A stretch of DNA of 64,000 nt from an uncultured Oscillospiraceae bacterium. Lineage in GTDB: Bacteria > Bacillota > Clostridia > Oscillospirales > Oscillospiraceae. This document shows positions 41,284 to 49,639 of the stretch, one piece after another (position 1 is the stretch's first letter; each line of letters begins with the position of its first letter). Position numbers and translations under genes: made by a program. The notes beneath the pieces are model-generated. The model was not told where the DNA came from and did not search any database. It saw nothing but the letters and a program-made list of their open reading frames with translations. The stretch is from positions 1 to 64,000 of the forward strand of contig CAJUCA010000009.1 in the NCBI GenBank assembly GCA_910585265.1. Direction: 5' to 3'.

Positions 41284-41883
41284 TCATGCAGAGCGGCCCC
41301 CGTTCATCATGCCGATATACTTATAAACCGTTGTGCGGCTCAAATTGCATACCCGCGCTAATTCGCTGACGTTCAGACTTCCAGCAGCAAAGGCGGGATA
41401 ATGGCGGAAGAAGATAGGCGGTATATCCTCGGCGGTGGTCTGCGGCCTCCCTATCTGTTTCCCCTTGGCCTTTGCGTTTGCCATTCCAGAACGGACGCGG
41501 GCGCGTATCATGGAAAGCTCCAACTGACTAAATACCCCGGCCATTTGTAAAAATGCCTCGCTCATAGGGTCGGCCTGTCCGTTGCGGCAATCAAGGGTAA
41601 TACTGCCTATTATCTGCAATCGCAAGTGCTTTGCGCTCACCGTGTCTATAATCTCACATAGCTGCTGTGTGCTGCGGGCCAGTCGGGGAACTTCCAGCGT
41701 GATAATACTGTCCCCGGCCTGGGCCTGTTCCAGCATGGCCCGCTGCTGGCTCTTGATTTTGCTGTCCCCGTGTTCGTACTCCAAAAATATCTGTTCTGCT
41801 CCCGCCGCTTTCAATTCGCGGACTTGCCTGTTTATGTCCTGTTTGCTCTCATTGGTGGAGCAACGCGCATATCCGTATATCAT
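41284..41883 (-). CDS. small serine recombinase / resolvase
   Basis: 199 aa. ATG 41883 with a GGGGG site; the longer frame lacks family residues. The resolvase catalytic domain starts YGYARCSTNESKQDINRQ with Ser9 as nucleophile, then LEVPRLARSTQQL and FSQLELSMIRARVRSG; the C-terminal HTH (LNVSELARVCNLSRTTVYKYIG) binds DNA. In an element of this type it could resolve multimers or invert a segment. Overlap with the SprT frame is avoided by this start. Confidence 0.92.
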   Translation of the reverse strand: MIYGYARCSTNESKQDINRQVRELKAAGAEQIFLEYEHGDSKIKSQQRAMLEQAQAGDSIITLEVPRLARSTQQLCEIIDTVSAKHLRLQIIGSITLDCRNGQADPMSEAFLQMAGVFSQLELSMIRARVRSGMANAKAKGKQIGRPQTTAEDIPPIFFRHYPAFAAGSLNVSELARVCNLSRTTVYKYIGMMNGGRSA

Positions 41884-41932
41884 ATTATGTCCCCCTTTAC
41901 GGGGGCGGGGATTGCTCCCCGCCCTGTGTATG

Positions 41933-42580
41933 TTACCCGGCAACTACCATTTGCACGTCACAGTCTAAACAAGCGATATTGACCGATTTTGTAGCCCGGA
42001 CGGAATTTCCGCAACAAGGGCAAATATACTTTCTCGTGCTGGACGGGCGGCGCGGCGGGGTCGTTCCTGTGCCGCTGTGCGTCCCCGTCCCGGTGACTTG
42101 AAAACCGCTGTATTCGTTTCTGTTAATCAGAATGTCGGTCAGGCCGTTTTCAAGGATGAAGTCTAACAGGGCTTCGCCAGGGGCGGTATGTGACCAACCG
42201 TATTTGTCGCTGTGGGTAACAATCAGGCCGTGGGCCTCGGCTGCGGCCTTAAACTTTTTGTTGTGGTATGTGTTCCCCCGGCTGCAATCCTGTACCCCGT
42301 TTTCGTAATTGAAATAGTGTACCATTTCATGTAACAGGGTGGCGGCTACTTCCTCGATGGGCCGCGCCAGCGTCCCCGCGCCGATGTTGATTTCGTGCGT
42401 ATCGCCAACGGCGGAAACCCATGTATTGTCACGCAGGGAAAAGTGACCGTATGCGCGGGGCGTGGACTGGATGGTGATGGTGGGCCTTGAAAGTGTACCC
42501 CCAAAAAATTCGGCGTTCAGCATATCGAACATTTTATTGAGATACCCGGCTACCCGATTATAGCTTGTCAACTGTTTCAT
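41933..42580 (-). CDS. SprT-like zinc metallopeptidase
   Basis: 215 aa. The zinc site HEMVH at about residues 84-88 (TLLHEMVHYFNY), followed downstream by the third ligand region (NKKFKAAAEAHG). The C-terminal zinc ribbon has CPCCGNSVRATKSVNIACLDCD, two CxxC pairs. This is the domain plan of SprT/Spartan proteins, whose eukaryotic members digest DNA-protein crosslinks. The role on mobile elements is not known. It lies 49 bp upstream of the resolvase. Confidence 0.88.
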   Translation of the reverse strand: MKQLTSYNRVAGYLNKMFDMLNAEFFGGTLSRPTITIQSTPRAYGHFSLRDNTWVSAVGDTHEINIGAGTLARPIEEVAATLLHEMVHYFNYENGVQDCSRGNTYHNKKFKAAAEAHGLIVTHSDKYGWSHTAPGEALLDFILENGLTDILINRNEYSGFQVTGTGTHSGTGTTPPRRPSSTRKYICPCCGNSVRATKSVNIACLDCDVQMVVAG

Positions 42581-42712
42581 TTCTGAAAATCTCCTTTTTA
42601 TCTTGATTTTGTGGAGCGGGCAAGCTATAATATCTCTTGCCCGCTCCTTTGGTGGTACGGGTGGGGCCTCTTGCCTATTTGCTTTGGTCGGCGGTTAGGC
42701 AAGGGCCTTTTC

Positions 42713-42991
42713 TCATGCGCTGATGGAGAAGCGGCGGCTGGAAACGGCTTTCGTGTACGCCTTGTAAACGTCCGGCATAACCTTTTTGAAAGACGTAGTA
42801 TCAAACCTGTTGGAGATAACGGAAGTCCAGCGCACGATATACTGTCCAGCGGTCAATTCCTCTGTTTCCCGTTCCAGCATTTCGGCCTTGATAGCGTCCC
42901 GCAGGGCTTCGGCCTCTGCTTTGGCTTCCTCAATGACGGTTTCCCATTCGTTCAGCGCCTCGATTTTGGCTACCAGTTCATTTCTGCTCAT
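42713..42991 (-). CDS. small coiled-coil protein, unknown function
   Basis: 92 aa. ATG 42991 with AAAAGGAG at a good distance (a TTG two codons upstream is too close). Helical, Glu/Ala-rich first half (NEWETVIEEAKAEAEALRDAIKAEM), then TAGQYIVRWTSVISNRFDTTSFKKVMPDVYKAYT, a pattern common in small phage/plasmid proteins tied to host-nuclease inhibition or recombination. No firm family. It is divergent from the XRE gene at 43204, with a three-operator array between them. Confidence 0.6.
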   Translation of the reverse strand: MSRNELVAKIEALNEWETVIEEAKAEAEALRDAIKAEMLERETEELTAGQYIVRWTSVISNRFDTTSFKKVMPDVYKAYTKAVSSRRFSISA

Positions 42992-43042
42992 GTTCAAATC
43001 TCCTTTTGTTTTATTGGGGTGTTCCCCTTAACTGATTATTAT

Positions 43043-43133
43043 TTTACACTATTTTCTGTGTAAATACAATTCGCAATTTACACAAATTTCTGTGTAAATC
43101 TTTGTTGATATTTTACATTGATTTCTGTGTAAA
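43043..43133. promoter_or_regulatory. three tandem palindromic operators
   Basis: TTTACA-N10-TGTAAA occurs three times: 43043-43064, 43077-43098 and 43112-43133, spaced 34 and 35 bp. The third overlaps the -35 region (TTGATT 43118) of a promoter with TACAAT at 43141-43146 that drives the XRE gene. The layout fits lambda-like autoregulation. Confidence 0.8.
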
Positions 43134-43203
43134 TCTGTGCTACAATAAGGACAATGGAAAAGGGCCGCAATTTTTCAGCGGCCCCCAGATGGGAGGGAAT
43201 ACA

Positions 43204-43413
43204 ATGGGTATCAAATACAAGATTGACATTATCGCCGCTCTGAAAGAAGCGGGGTACAATACCAGCACTTTGCGGAAAGACAAACTGCTGTCGGAGGGCG
43301 TAATACAGGCCCTTAGAGAAAGCAAGTACATTTCTTTGCAGAATGTTTCCAAAATCTGTGAACTGCTGGACTGTCAGCCGGGGGACTTGCTGGAATACGT
43401 CAAAGAGGGGTAG
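43204..43413 (+). CDS. small XRE-type HTH regulator
   Basis: 69 aa. KYKIDIIAALKEAGYNTSTLRKDKLLSEGVIQALRESKYISLQNVSKICELLDCQPGDLLEY is the compact HTH_26/Cro-CI-like form, complete in itself. GGGAGGG precedes ATG 43204. It probably binds the three operators in front of it and represses itself and the divergent gene. A hairpin follows at 43415-43446. Confidence 0.88.
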   Translation: MGIKYKIDIIAALKEAGYNTSTLRKDKLLSEGVIQALRESKYISLQNVSKICELLDCQPGDLLEYVKEG

Positions 43414-43414
43414 T

Positions 43415-43446
43415 GTCCACGAAAAGGCCGCTTTCTTTTCGTGGAC
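43415..43446 (+). terminator. terminator after the small XRE gene
   Basis: GTCCACGAAAA pairs with TTTTCGTGGAC (11 bp) immediately after the stop codon. Confidence 0.7.
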
Positions 43447-43572
43447 AAAATCAGCCCTAAAACCGGGGATATTTACCCCATTTCCGCCGCTGTGCAAGTG
43501 TTCACAAAACCATCTGTTTTATTGAACAGGTTCCGCGCCGCTGCGCGGCCTGTCAGGATGGAGGATTGCCCC

Positions 43573-43785
43573 ATGTTTCCAGATACAGACTTGCCCCTTG
43601 CCCTTGTCATGGAAGAATTCTTGGATGGGAAAAGAAAGAAGATAGTGACAAGGAAAAAGAAGATACTACAAGTTAGCAACGTCTTTTTACAAGAGATAAG
43701 AAGTTGGCGGAAGATTGTTACATCTTCCACCGACTTTTTGAATAGTGTAGGTAAAAAAGACCAGCTCACTTTATTGTTATGTTGA
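43573..43785 (+). CDS. possible small protein, unknown
   Basis: 70 aa from ATG 43573, with GGAGG eight bases upstream. Acidic start (MFPDTDLPLALVMEEFLDG) followed by a Lys/Arg cluster KRKKIVTRKKK. No family is recognised and codon bias is weak. It is the only frame with a decent ribosome site in 43447-44227. Confidence 0.3.
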   Translation: MFPDTDLPLALVMEEFLDGKRKKIVTRKKKILQVSNVFLQEIRSWRKIVTSSTDFLNSVGKKDQLTLLLC

Positions 43786-44227
43786 TTTTCTTTGCTGCGC
43801 TCTGTATTGACTTTCCTAATTGTTCAGCTATTTCCTATCCGTACCGATTAACCTCAATACCTGGGGCCTGTCCTCGCTGCAATCTATACAAGTAACAGGA
43901 AATGGCGTTGTTTTGCTCCTTATTTTCTCTGTTCCCTGCCATAAAAGCAAGGATAGGGGCGATTTCACTAAACACGGCTACGCCTCCTTTCTCCACATGG
44001 GGGTGTTATCTATGTAAACAGGCGGCAGCTCTGCGCCGTTCTTTCCCGGCGCGGCTTGCCTGATATGCCGTTTTAGGTTTCAATACCTCGGCGGTGGTTG
44101 TGGAATTTACAGGGTGAAAATTCTTGTCCTTAATTACCGCTTTATGACTAAAATTATCTAAGTATTATAAAATGGTAATTAAGGACAAGAATTTTTGATG
44201 TGTATTTTTCAAAGGTCATACGTCTAA
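43786..44227. other. gene-free AT-rich stretch with a perfect 22-bp inverted repeat
   Basis: No credible gene. The inverted repeat has arms at 44117-44138 and 44174-44195, with an AT-rich 35-base centre. It lies next to the replication-type genes, so a replication origin is one option and a terminator of the primase transcript another. Confidence 0.6.
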
Positions 44228-44584
44228 TCAAATATTTTCCAGCACATACCGCTTTACACCGACCTCTTTTATCACACCTTTTCTAAGCCGCGTTATCACG
44301 TTCTTGGAGTAACCCCAGCTATTCAAATCCGCTGTTGTAAACTCTTGTCTATCATCTTCCAAATGTGAACGAATAGCGGCCCAATCCTTATTTGCTTTTG
44401 CTGTCTTTCTGGCCTGTGCTAATTCGGTTTTCTGTTCTCTGTTCCGTTCCCCCAGAACTTTTCCGCTGTCGATGTATTCCACATCTTCACTGTCGAACAT
44501 TACCGTAAATTCATAATCACCATCAGGCGTTACCCCTTGGAGCGGGAAGTCTCCACAGCAACCGCCCAGCACCCAACCCTGCAC
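44228..44584 (-). CDS. small protein with C-terminal HTH-like segment
   Basis: 118 aa from GTG 44584, which follows the primase TAG directly, so translation is probably coupled. Charged middle part (KVLGERNREQKTELAQARKTAKANKDWAAIRSHLEDD); the C-terminal TTADLNSWGYSKNVITRLRKGVIKEVGVKRYVL looks like a winged helix. A start at the internal ATG (MFDSEDVEY) is also possible. It likely assists the primase; not a recognised family. Confidence 0.6.
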   Translation of the reverse strand: MQGWVLGGCCGDFPLQGVTPDGDYEFTVMFDSEDVEYIDSGKVLGERNREQKTELAQARKTAKANKDWAAIRSHLEDDRQEFTTADLNSWGYSKNVITRLRKGVIKEVGVKRYVLENI

Positions 44585-46522
44585 CTATTGATAATCCTCG
44601 GCGGCATACGTCATGCGGCACACTTCGCCGTTTTGGTATTGGCAGTACATAGCAGGGCGAACCGCGTCCCATAGTTTAGCGTCCTTGCCGCTCAAAAAAT
44701 CATTGTACGCCGTTTTTATTCCATAGGCCCATAGGCTCCAATTCAAGGCAACACCTTTGTACCTGTTGCCGCCCTTTACCGCCTCTTTTGTGTAGCACCA
44801 TGTAAATTCTGCGGCCCCGGTCTGCTGTCTGCCCGCACCAAAAGTAGCAATCTTTTTTGCACCATCTACAAAATTTAAGCGGCGTAGCGTTTCCTTTGCT
44901 GTTGAGCAATCATCCGATGCAAAGAACGCCAATAATTCTTCTTCATCCTGTTCGTCAACGGAAACTAATTTGTCAAAGTGCCTGTGATAGAGTACATCAT
45001 ATTCAAGGGCTGTCCGCTGACCCATTGTTAACCTTAAAATGTTGTCCGCTGCTGCGCCTTGAAATTTTACTTTTTCCTTGATTTTCTTATAGTCTGCGCC
45101 CCATATGGCCCTCAAAAAATCATCCCTTTTATCGTACCTGATACCGCCCCACAAAATTCTGTGGCGTTCTTTGCTGCTTTGTTCCTCTCCATCTAAAACG
45201 TTGTCAGCACTCTTTTTTTCGTGTTCCCATTGGATAGGCAAGCCCCGGAATGTTAGCGGCTCGGCGGCTGACAAATTTGTATCTACACTTTCATTTTCGA
45301 GCGGGAGTGTCGGATTATCGGCTGGCATTTTCGCTTGCCGCTCTGCCCGTATTCTCTCACCTAATTCCTTTAGCTGCTGGTCAATGTCCGCTTGCCGCTG
45401 CGCTTCCTCTTCACTTACAATTCTGTCAAGGCCCATAATGGCCCGCCAGTGATTGTTTGAAAGCGTGCGCTGCCCACTTGAACACTGTTCATTGACAAAT
45501 TCCCATTTCCTGACACACTGGAATGGCACATATTTTTCGCCGCCGCGCTTGCTCCACCATAGAAATACTTGCGCTGCCAGTTCGTCACCATCGTCAGTCT
45601 GAAAAGCGTACCAAATATCATAAGCGATACTTGTCCATTTACTGTCGTTGCAATCTGCTGGAATATCTTTCAAATCTTCAAATATTTCACGCTGTTCCCT
45701 TGTCATTTCTGATTTTAATTCATTTTCTGTTTTGCCCTCAATTACCACGCCCTGATATTCGGCATCGTTTCCTAACGCTATTTTCTTTCTTGGACTGTCA
45801 CCCTTTGACCGCCGTTGACGAGTAGTATTGTTGGCGTTCACCTGTGTACTATTTTTTGGCCTGTTAAATGAAAAATTTGCTTTAATCAGTTCATATAATT
45901 CTTGTGTCTTATCCGTTAATCCCTTGGTGTTGTCCCATTCTTCCCACTCATAAATAGGGTGTGGAACATCACAAAAGAAATCAACTTTATTTCGCCCGTC
46001 CAGCGTAAAATTCTTAATTGTCCTACTTATAAAACCTGTGGCCCCGCTGCCAGTCAGTAGGTTAATGCTGTCAAATAGTGGCTCCGCTTTTTCCTTGTCA
46101 ATACCATAAAACATATGAAACCCGCCACTTAGGGAGCGTGTAACCTTATCAGCGAGCTGTAACGCTCCCTTAAAAAATGGAGTTTCTGTGTCTATAGGCT
46201 GCTTCTGGCCGTTTTCATCTTTTATTCTGTCAAAGTCTAAGATAAATACAAACAAATCATTGTACTTTGCATTATCAAGCCAAAGAGATACCCTGCCTGA
46301 TGTATCTGGATGGCTTTTTCTATACTTTGATATTTGTTGATACGCTTCTTCATACGTTAAATGGTAGAACTTGTAATAGTTTGGTACATTATAGCTTAAT
46401 AGCTTTATGTTGCCTTGTTCGTCGATGTATGCTGGCATTTTCAATTTACCGATTAGAGTAAAGAAGTTATTGTAACCGTCTTGCTGCTTTTCCGCCAGTA
46501 ACGGAACCGCTGATGTTTCCAT
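44585..46522 (-). CDS. PrimPol/PriCT-type primase (replication protein)
   Basis: 645 aa. ATG 46522 with AGGAGG nine bases upstream. The N-terminal domain has the archaeo-eukaryotic primase signs: LFVFILDFDRIK (DxD metal site) at about 95, and RSLSGGFHMFYG (SxH motif) at about 135. Then a PriCT-like block at about 290-350 (IFEDLKDIPADCNDSKWTSIAYDIWYAF ... WWSKRGGEKYVPFQCVRKW). No helicase P-loop is visible. It probably primes replication of the excised element, and may be its initiator. Confidence 0.75.
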   Translation of the reverse strand: METSAVPLLAEKQQDGYNNFFTLIGKLKMPAYIDEQGNIKLLSYNVPNYYKFYHLTYEEAYQQISKYRKSHPDTSGRVSLWLDNAKYNDLFVFILDFDRIKDENGQKQPIDTETPFFKGALQLADKVTRSLSGGFHMFYGIDKEKAEPLFDSINLLTGSGATGFISRTIKNFTLDGRNKVDFFCDVPHPIYEWEEWDNTKGLTDKTQELYELIKANFSFNRPKNSTQVNANNTTRQRRSKGDSPRKKIALGNDAEYQGVVIEGKTENELKSEMTREQREIFEDLKDIPADCNDSKWTSIAYDIWYAFQTDDGDELAAQVFLWWSKRGGEKYVPFQCVRKWEFVNEQCSSGQRTLSNNHWRAIMGLDRIVSEEEAQRQADIDQQLKELGERIRAERQAKMPADNPTLPLENESVDTNLSAAEPLTFRGLPIQWEHEKKSADNVLDGEEQSSKERHRILWGGIRYDKRDDFLRAIWGADYKKIKEKVKFQGAAADNILRLTMGQRTALEYDVLYHRHFDKLVSVDEQDEEELLAFFASDDCSTAKETLRRLNFVDGAKKIATFGAGRQQTGAAEFTWCYTKEAVKGGNRYKGVALNWSLWAYGIKTAYNDFLSGKDAKLWDAVRPAMYCQYQNGEVCRMTYAAEDYQ

Positions 46523-46537
46523 GATAACATTCCTCCT

Positions 46538-46664
46538 TATAGATTTTGACAAGTCACAGATAACGTGTTACTGGCACTAAGCGAAACCGTGGAGGAACAG
46601 AGCAGCGCGGCTCCATCATGGAAAACGGCCCCGCTGTTCAATCTGCGACTTGTCAAAACCTATA
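46538..46664. repeat. 24-bp inverted repeat upstream of the primase
   Basis: Arms 46538-46561 and 46641-46664 match except at two positions that stay paired as G-U in RNA; about 80 bp lie between. The left arm ends beside the primase ribosome site. Confidence 0.75.
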
Positions 46665-47129
46665 AAGAAAAAGCGTTGTTTCCCTTACTTTCTAATTATA
46701 TTATACTACAAAAATTTTTTCGCGGCAAGGAACGCGAATAGCGCTCATTTCTCCTACATTTCAAAACATTCTTGCTGCCTCATGTAAAAACACGTTGCCG
46801 CCACGTTCAAAGACGTTGCAGCTTCCTGGAAGATATTGCTTTCACGCCCTGTTTTCTTTCCCTGGCTCGGCGGCTGGCAAAATTGTATCTACACTTTCAA
46901 TTTCGAGCGGGAGCGGGACTACCCAATACCGCAACGGGGCAGCAGCCAGCAGCCCACCGGGGGATGGTTTCGGGAGAATCTCATTTTGATTTTTCAATGC
47001 TGGTTTTCTTGGCGGATTTCCCTCCCGACACAAAATCACGGTGGAAACGACCGAAAACGGCGGACACGGCGGCGGTTATATTTTCCCCACAACAAAAAAG
47101 CAAGCGTGGCTTTCCAGTAGCCGCGCTTG
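46665..47129. other. gene-poor stretch with a primase gene fragment
   Basis: No full gene. Bases 46866-46915 closely repeat 45259-45308 of the primase gene (coding LPLENESVDTNLSAAEP there). The rest is unassigned. Confidence 0.55.
46866..46915 (-). pseudogene. short duplicate of part of the primase gene
   Basis: About 50 bp is nearly identical to 45259-45308; the translated trace is LPLEIESVDTILPAAEP against LPLENESVDTNLSAAEP. Flanks do not match, so it is a relic of a second or older primase copy. Confidence 0.55.
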
Positions 47130-47489
47130 CTATTTCTGTTCAAAATATCTGGAAAAGTCGTGTATCACGTTAGATATTAGCGATAACTCTTTTACTTCAT
47201 ACTCATTTAGTGCTTTCATAATCCGCGCAATCTCTAAATCGCGTTCTGTGGCGGGAGGATTGCCGCTAATGCTTTTCTTTTCGGCGGAGGCCCCTAACAA
47301 ATAGTCAATAGACACATTGAGGGTAACGCCTAAATTGAAAAGTGTATTCAAAGCAGGGGCCTTGCGTCCAGCCTCTATCTCCCAAAGGTAGTTTCTGGAT
47401 ATTCCTATCTGTTCCGATAGTGCTTCCAACGTCAAATTAAGCCGCTTCCGTTCTGCTTTGATTTTGCTGCCCATAAGCGATAAATCCAT
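47130..47489 (-). CDS. XRE-family HTH regulator
   Basis: 119 aa. ATG 47489 with GAGGGG upstream. The HTH is clear: IKAERKRLNLTLEALSEQIGISRNYLWEIEAGRKAPALNTLFNLGVTLNVSIDYLLG (about 8-65). The helical tail may dimerise. The upstream palindrome CTATCTTATTGATAG (47505-47519) and a half site TTGATAG near 47555 are likely operators. Divergent from the lipoprotein gene. Confidence 0.9.
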   Translation of the reverse strand: MDLSLMGSKIKAERKRLNLTLEALSEQIGISRNYLWEIEAGRKAPALNTLFNLGVTLNVSIDYLLGASAEKKSISGNPPATERDLEIARIMKALNEYEVKELSLISNVIHDFSRYFEQK

Positions 47490-47504
47490 CTTATTACCCC
47501 TCAA

Positions 47505-47562
47505 CTATCTTATTGATAGATTTTACAGCGTACAGCCAGAAATTAAACACGCTAATTGATAG
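47505..47562. promoter_or_regulatory. likely XRE operators
   Basis: CTATCTTATTGATAG at 47505-47519 and CTAATTGATAG at about 47552-47562, between the XRE gene and the divergent promoter. Confidence 0.5.
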
Positions 47563-47579
47563 AAAATCAAAAATGCGTC

Positions 47580-47608
47580 TTGCAATAAGCCATAAAACGG
47601 AGTATAAT
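47580..47608 (+). promoter_or_regulatory. promoter of the element lipoprotein gene
   Basis: TTGCAA 47580-47585, 17-bp spacer, TATAAT 47603-47608. Confidence 0.85.
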
Positions 47609-47688
47609 AAATTCCACTGTGCGGCTGATGGCAAGACCATGGCAGAGACACGGAAACAAAATCATGCTATCATAGGAGGCAACTAAGA

Positions 47689-48777
47689 ATGAAGAAACTT
47701 TCAGCACTCATGCTTGCGTCGGCTCTGGCCCTCTCTCTGGTGGCCTGTGGCGGCGGAGGCGAACCTAATCCCCCTGTCCAGGATACCCCGTCTAATGCGG
47801 TGGAAAATCCACCAGCGTCAGAGAAAATGATACCCGGCAGCTATGCGCCTGTGGGACTGGTTTCCGGAACGGGCTATGAGGTGAACGAAAACGGCAGTTA
47901 TGACCACGGTGAGGAAAAGGGGACGTATACAGCGGCGGAGGACGGTAGCCTTACCTTCCAGTCAAAGGATGGCGGTTCCAGCACCTTGACCGCTTTCGGC
48001 GAATATTACCACACGGCTGTCCAAATGGCGGAAGATACCGAGTACGGATTGGCCCCTTCTTTTGACGAAAGCGGGCATTCAAATCAGACCTTTCAGACAG
48101 AGGCAGATGCCACATCCTTAACTCTGGAATTGCACGAGGATGGAAGCTATGTATTTTCTTACAGCAAGACCTCCCCGGTTTTTGATAAATTCTCTGATAT
48201 TGTCACCTACGAGGGGAGCTACGCTTTAGAGGACGCTGTTCTGAATTTGAGTTACAATGATAATCACTATCCCCTTTTGGTTGCGGATGATGCCATCTAT
48301 CCTATTGTTTATGTAAAGAAAACCGATACGAATAGTGCGGACGTTGAAGCAGCCCAGGCCGCTATCTTAACTGCGGAGACAGAATCCGCCCAAGACAGAT
48401 GGTGGACACCGGCAGACGAGACAACCGCTGCTACCGTCACGGCGGCACTGGTAGGCACTTGGGAGTATTCAGATGGATACGGTAACTATCAGTTAACCTT
48501 TTCAGAAACAGGCGTTTCGGTTCATATGGATTTTATGGGAATGTCTGCCTTGAACAGTTCAGGGACATACAGCATCCAAAATGGCGCAATCCTGTTGGAA
48601 TACAAGTCACAGTCAGGAGGTTACACCATCATCAATCACCGAGCAGTTCCCTATACTTATACGGATGGAAGTTTGGCAATCTATGAAATGCTGGATATGA
48701 TGAATGAAGAAGGGTTGCTGGATGCAACGGCAGACCTTACAGCAATTTCGTCTTATCAATATCAAAAGACCAATTAA
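47689..48777 (+). CDS. lipoprotein cargo of the element, two-domain
   Basis: 362 aa. Lipobox LVAC (Cys at about 20), Pro-rich spacer, then two beta-rich parts, each with a lipocalin-like look: IPGSYAPVGLVSGTGYEVNENGSYDHGEEKGTY at about 50 and LVGTWEYSDGYGNYQLTFSETGVSVHMDFMG at about 255. AGGAGG precedes ATG 47689. Strong promoter and own transcription unit; it would be exposed on the outer face of the membrane. Possible surface or immunity factor; function unknown. Confidence 0.75.
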   Translation: MKKLSALMLASALALSLVACGGGGEPNPPVQDTPSNAVENPPASEKMIPGSYAPVGLVSGTGYEVNENGSYDHGEEKGTYTAAEDGSLTFQSKDGGSSTLTAFGEYYHTAVQMAEDTEYGLAPSFDESGHSNQTFQTEADATSLTLELHEDGSYVFSYSKTSPVFDKFSDIVTYEGSYALEDAVLNLSYNDNHYPLLVADDAIYPIVYVKKTDTNSADVEAAQAAILTAETESAQDRWWTPADETTAATVTAALVGTWEYSDGYGNYQLTFSETGVSVHMDFMGMSALNSSGTYSIQNGAILLEYKSQSGGYTIINHRAVPYTYTDGSLAIYEMLDMMNEEGLLDATADLTAISSYQYQKTN

Positions 48778-48840
48778 CCATACAACGAACAAGTCAGGGG
48801 CGGCACATCAACGTGCCGCCCCTCTTGCGTTCATATTCCC

Positions 48841-49044
48841 TTATTCGCCCCGTTCCTCCAAAATTTCCATCTTTTCCGCTTGCCATTCCTTTTCGGCCTC
48901 ATGCCGGAACATTTCCAGCTCATACATCAATTCTTCATCGGTCATACTCTCATACTCGGCCTTGGCCTGTTCACGCTCGGCTTCTTCATCCTCTGTGTAG
49001 CGGGACAGCAGCAGGGCAATCGTGTTGCGGCGTTCATCGTTCAT
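48841..49044 (-). CDS. small acidic helical protein
   Basis: 67 aa. ATG 49044 is chosen over ATG 49050 because AAAAGGAG is too close to the latter. Almost fully helical and rich in Glu/Arg/Ala (NDERRNTIALLLSRYTEDEEAEREQAKAEYESMTDEELMYEL). Such proteins are common on clostridial elements and are unassigned. It follows the two paralogues at 49111 and 49640 on the same strand. Confidence 0.6.
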   Translation of the reverse strand: MNDERRNTIALLLSRYTEDEEAEREQAKAEYESMTDEELMYELEMFRHEAEKEWQAEKMEILEERGE

Positions 49045-49110
49045 AGTCATTTCTCCTTTTCAGATTTTTGTAAAGTGTATTTCAAAAAGCGGTTTGCTTC
49101 TTGATGGTGA

Positions 49111-49590
49111 TTAGCTAACCCTGGCAAGCTCCGCGCCCTCGGCGGGGGCCTTGCGGCTGCTTTCCGCTGCATCGTCCTTTTCGGCGGCGGGAAGCTCAAC
49201 GGGGAGGACATACAAAATCTTGCCGTTGCTGCTGATGTCAGGGAGCTTGCCATAGTCGGGGAACTGCTGCATAAACCAGCCCTTAGTGAACAAGTAGGGG
49301 TTTTTCTGTTGGGCGGCAATTTTCTTGACCGCCTCAAAGGTAACAAGCAGCTCGGCGGCGTTCTCATGCAGATTAATGTACCCCTCCATGCGCTCATAAG
49401 TCAGGCCCTTGTTCGCGTTGGCCTTGGAGGGGGAGCGGTGGGTTTTGTGGACAATCCTCATACCGGGGTAGGCCGCTTGGAGCTTAGACAGCGTTTCAAA
49501 CTCGGGCTTGCTGGGGTCGCTGGCGGCAAGGGCAAAGCTCTTGCTGATGGTGATTGTGTTAGTGGTAAAGTTGATTTTGTACTCTCTCAC
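49111..49590 (-). CDS. unknown element protein, paralogue of the next gene
   Basis: 159 aa. GGAGG lies inside what would be the first codons of the longer frame, so GTG 49590 is the start. Shares with the gene at 49640-50026 the plan YKINxxTNTITISKSFALAA, a middle HKTHRSPSKANANKGLTYERMEGYI, FEAVKK and a WFMQQFPDYGK block. No known family; Lys-rich, soluble. Confidence 0.65.
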   Translation of the reverse strand: MREYKINFTTNTITISKSFALAASDPSKPEFETLSKLQAAYPGMRIVHKTHRSPSKANANKGLTYERMEGYINLHENAAELLVTFEAVKKIAAQQKNPYLFTKGWFMQQFPDYGKLPDISSNGKILYVLPVELPAAEKDDAAESSRKAPAEGAELARVS

Positions 49591-49639
49591 TTTGATAACC
49601 TCCATATTTTAATAAGATTTGTTGAGTGACGGTCTTGTA

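Noticed and set aside
43820..44017. A 65-codon plus-strand frame in the element
   Set aside because: No ribosome site, no domain, and weak codon bias; it lies in a stretch dominated by non-coding inverted repeats.
46772..47173. A plus-strand protein gene in the element
   Set aside because: Its sequence is the antisense of a primase fragment plus flanking DNA, with no ribosome site and no family.
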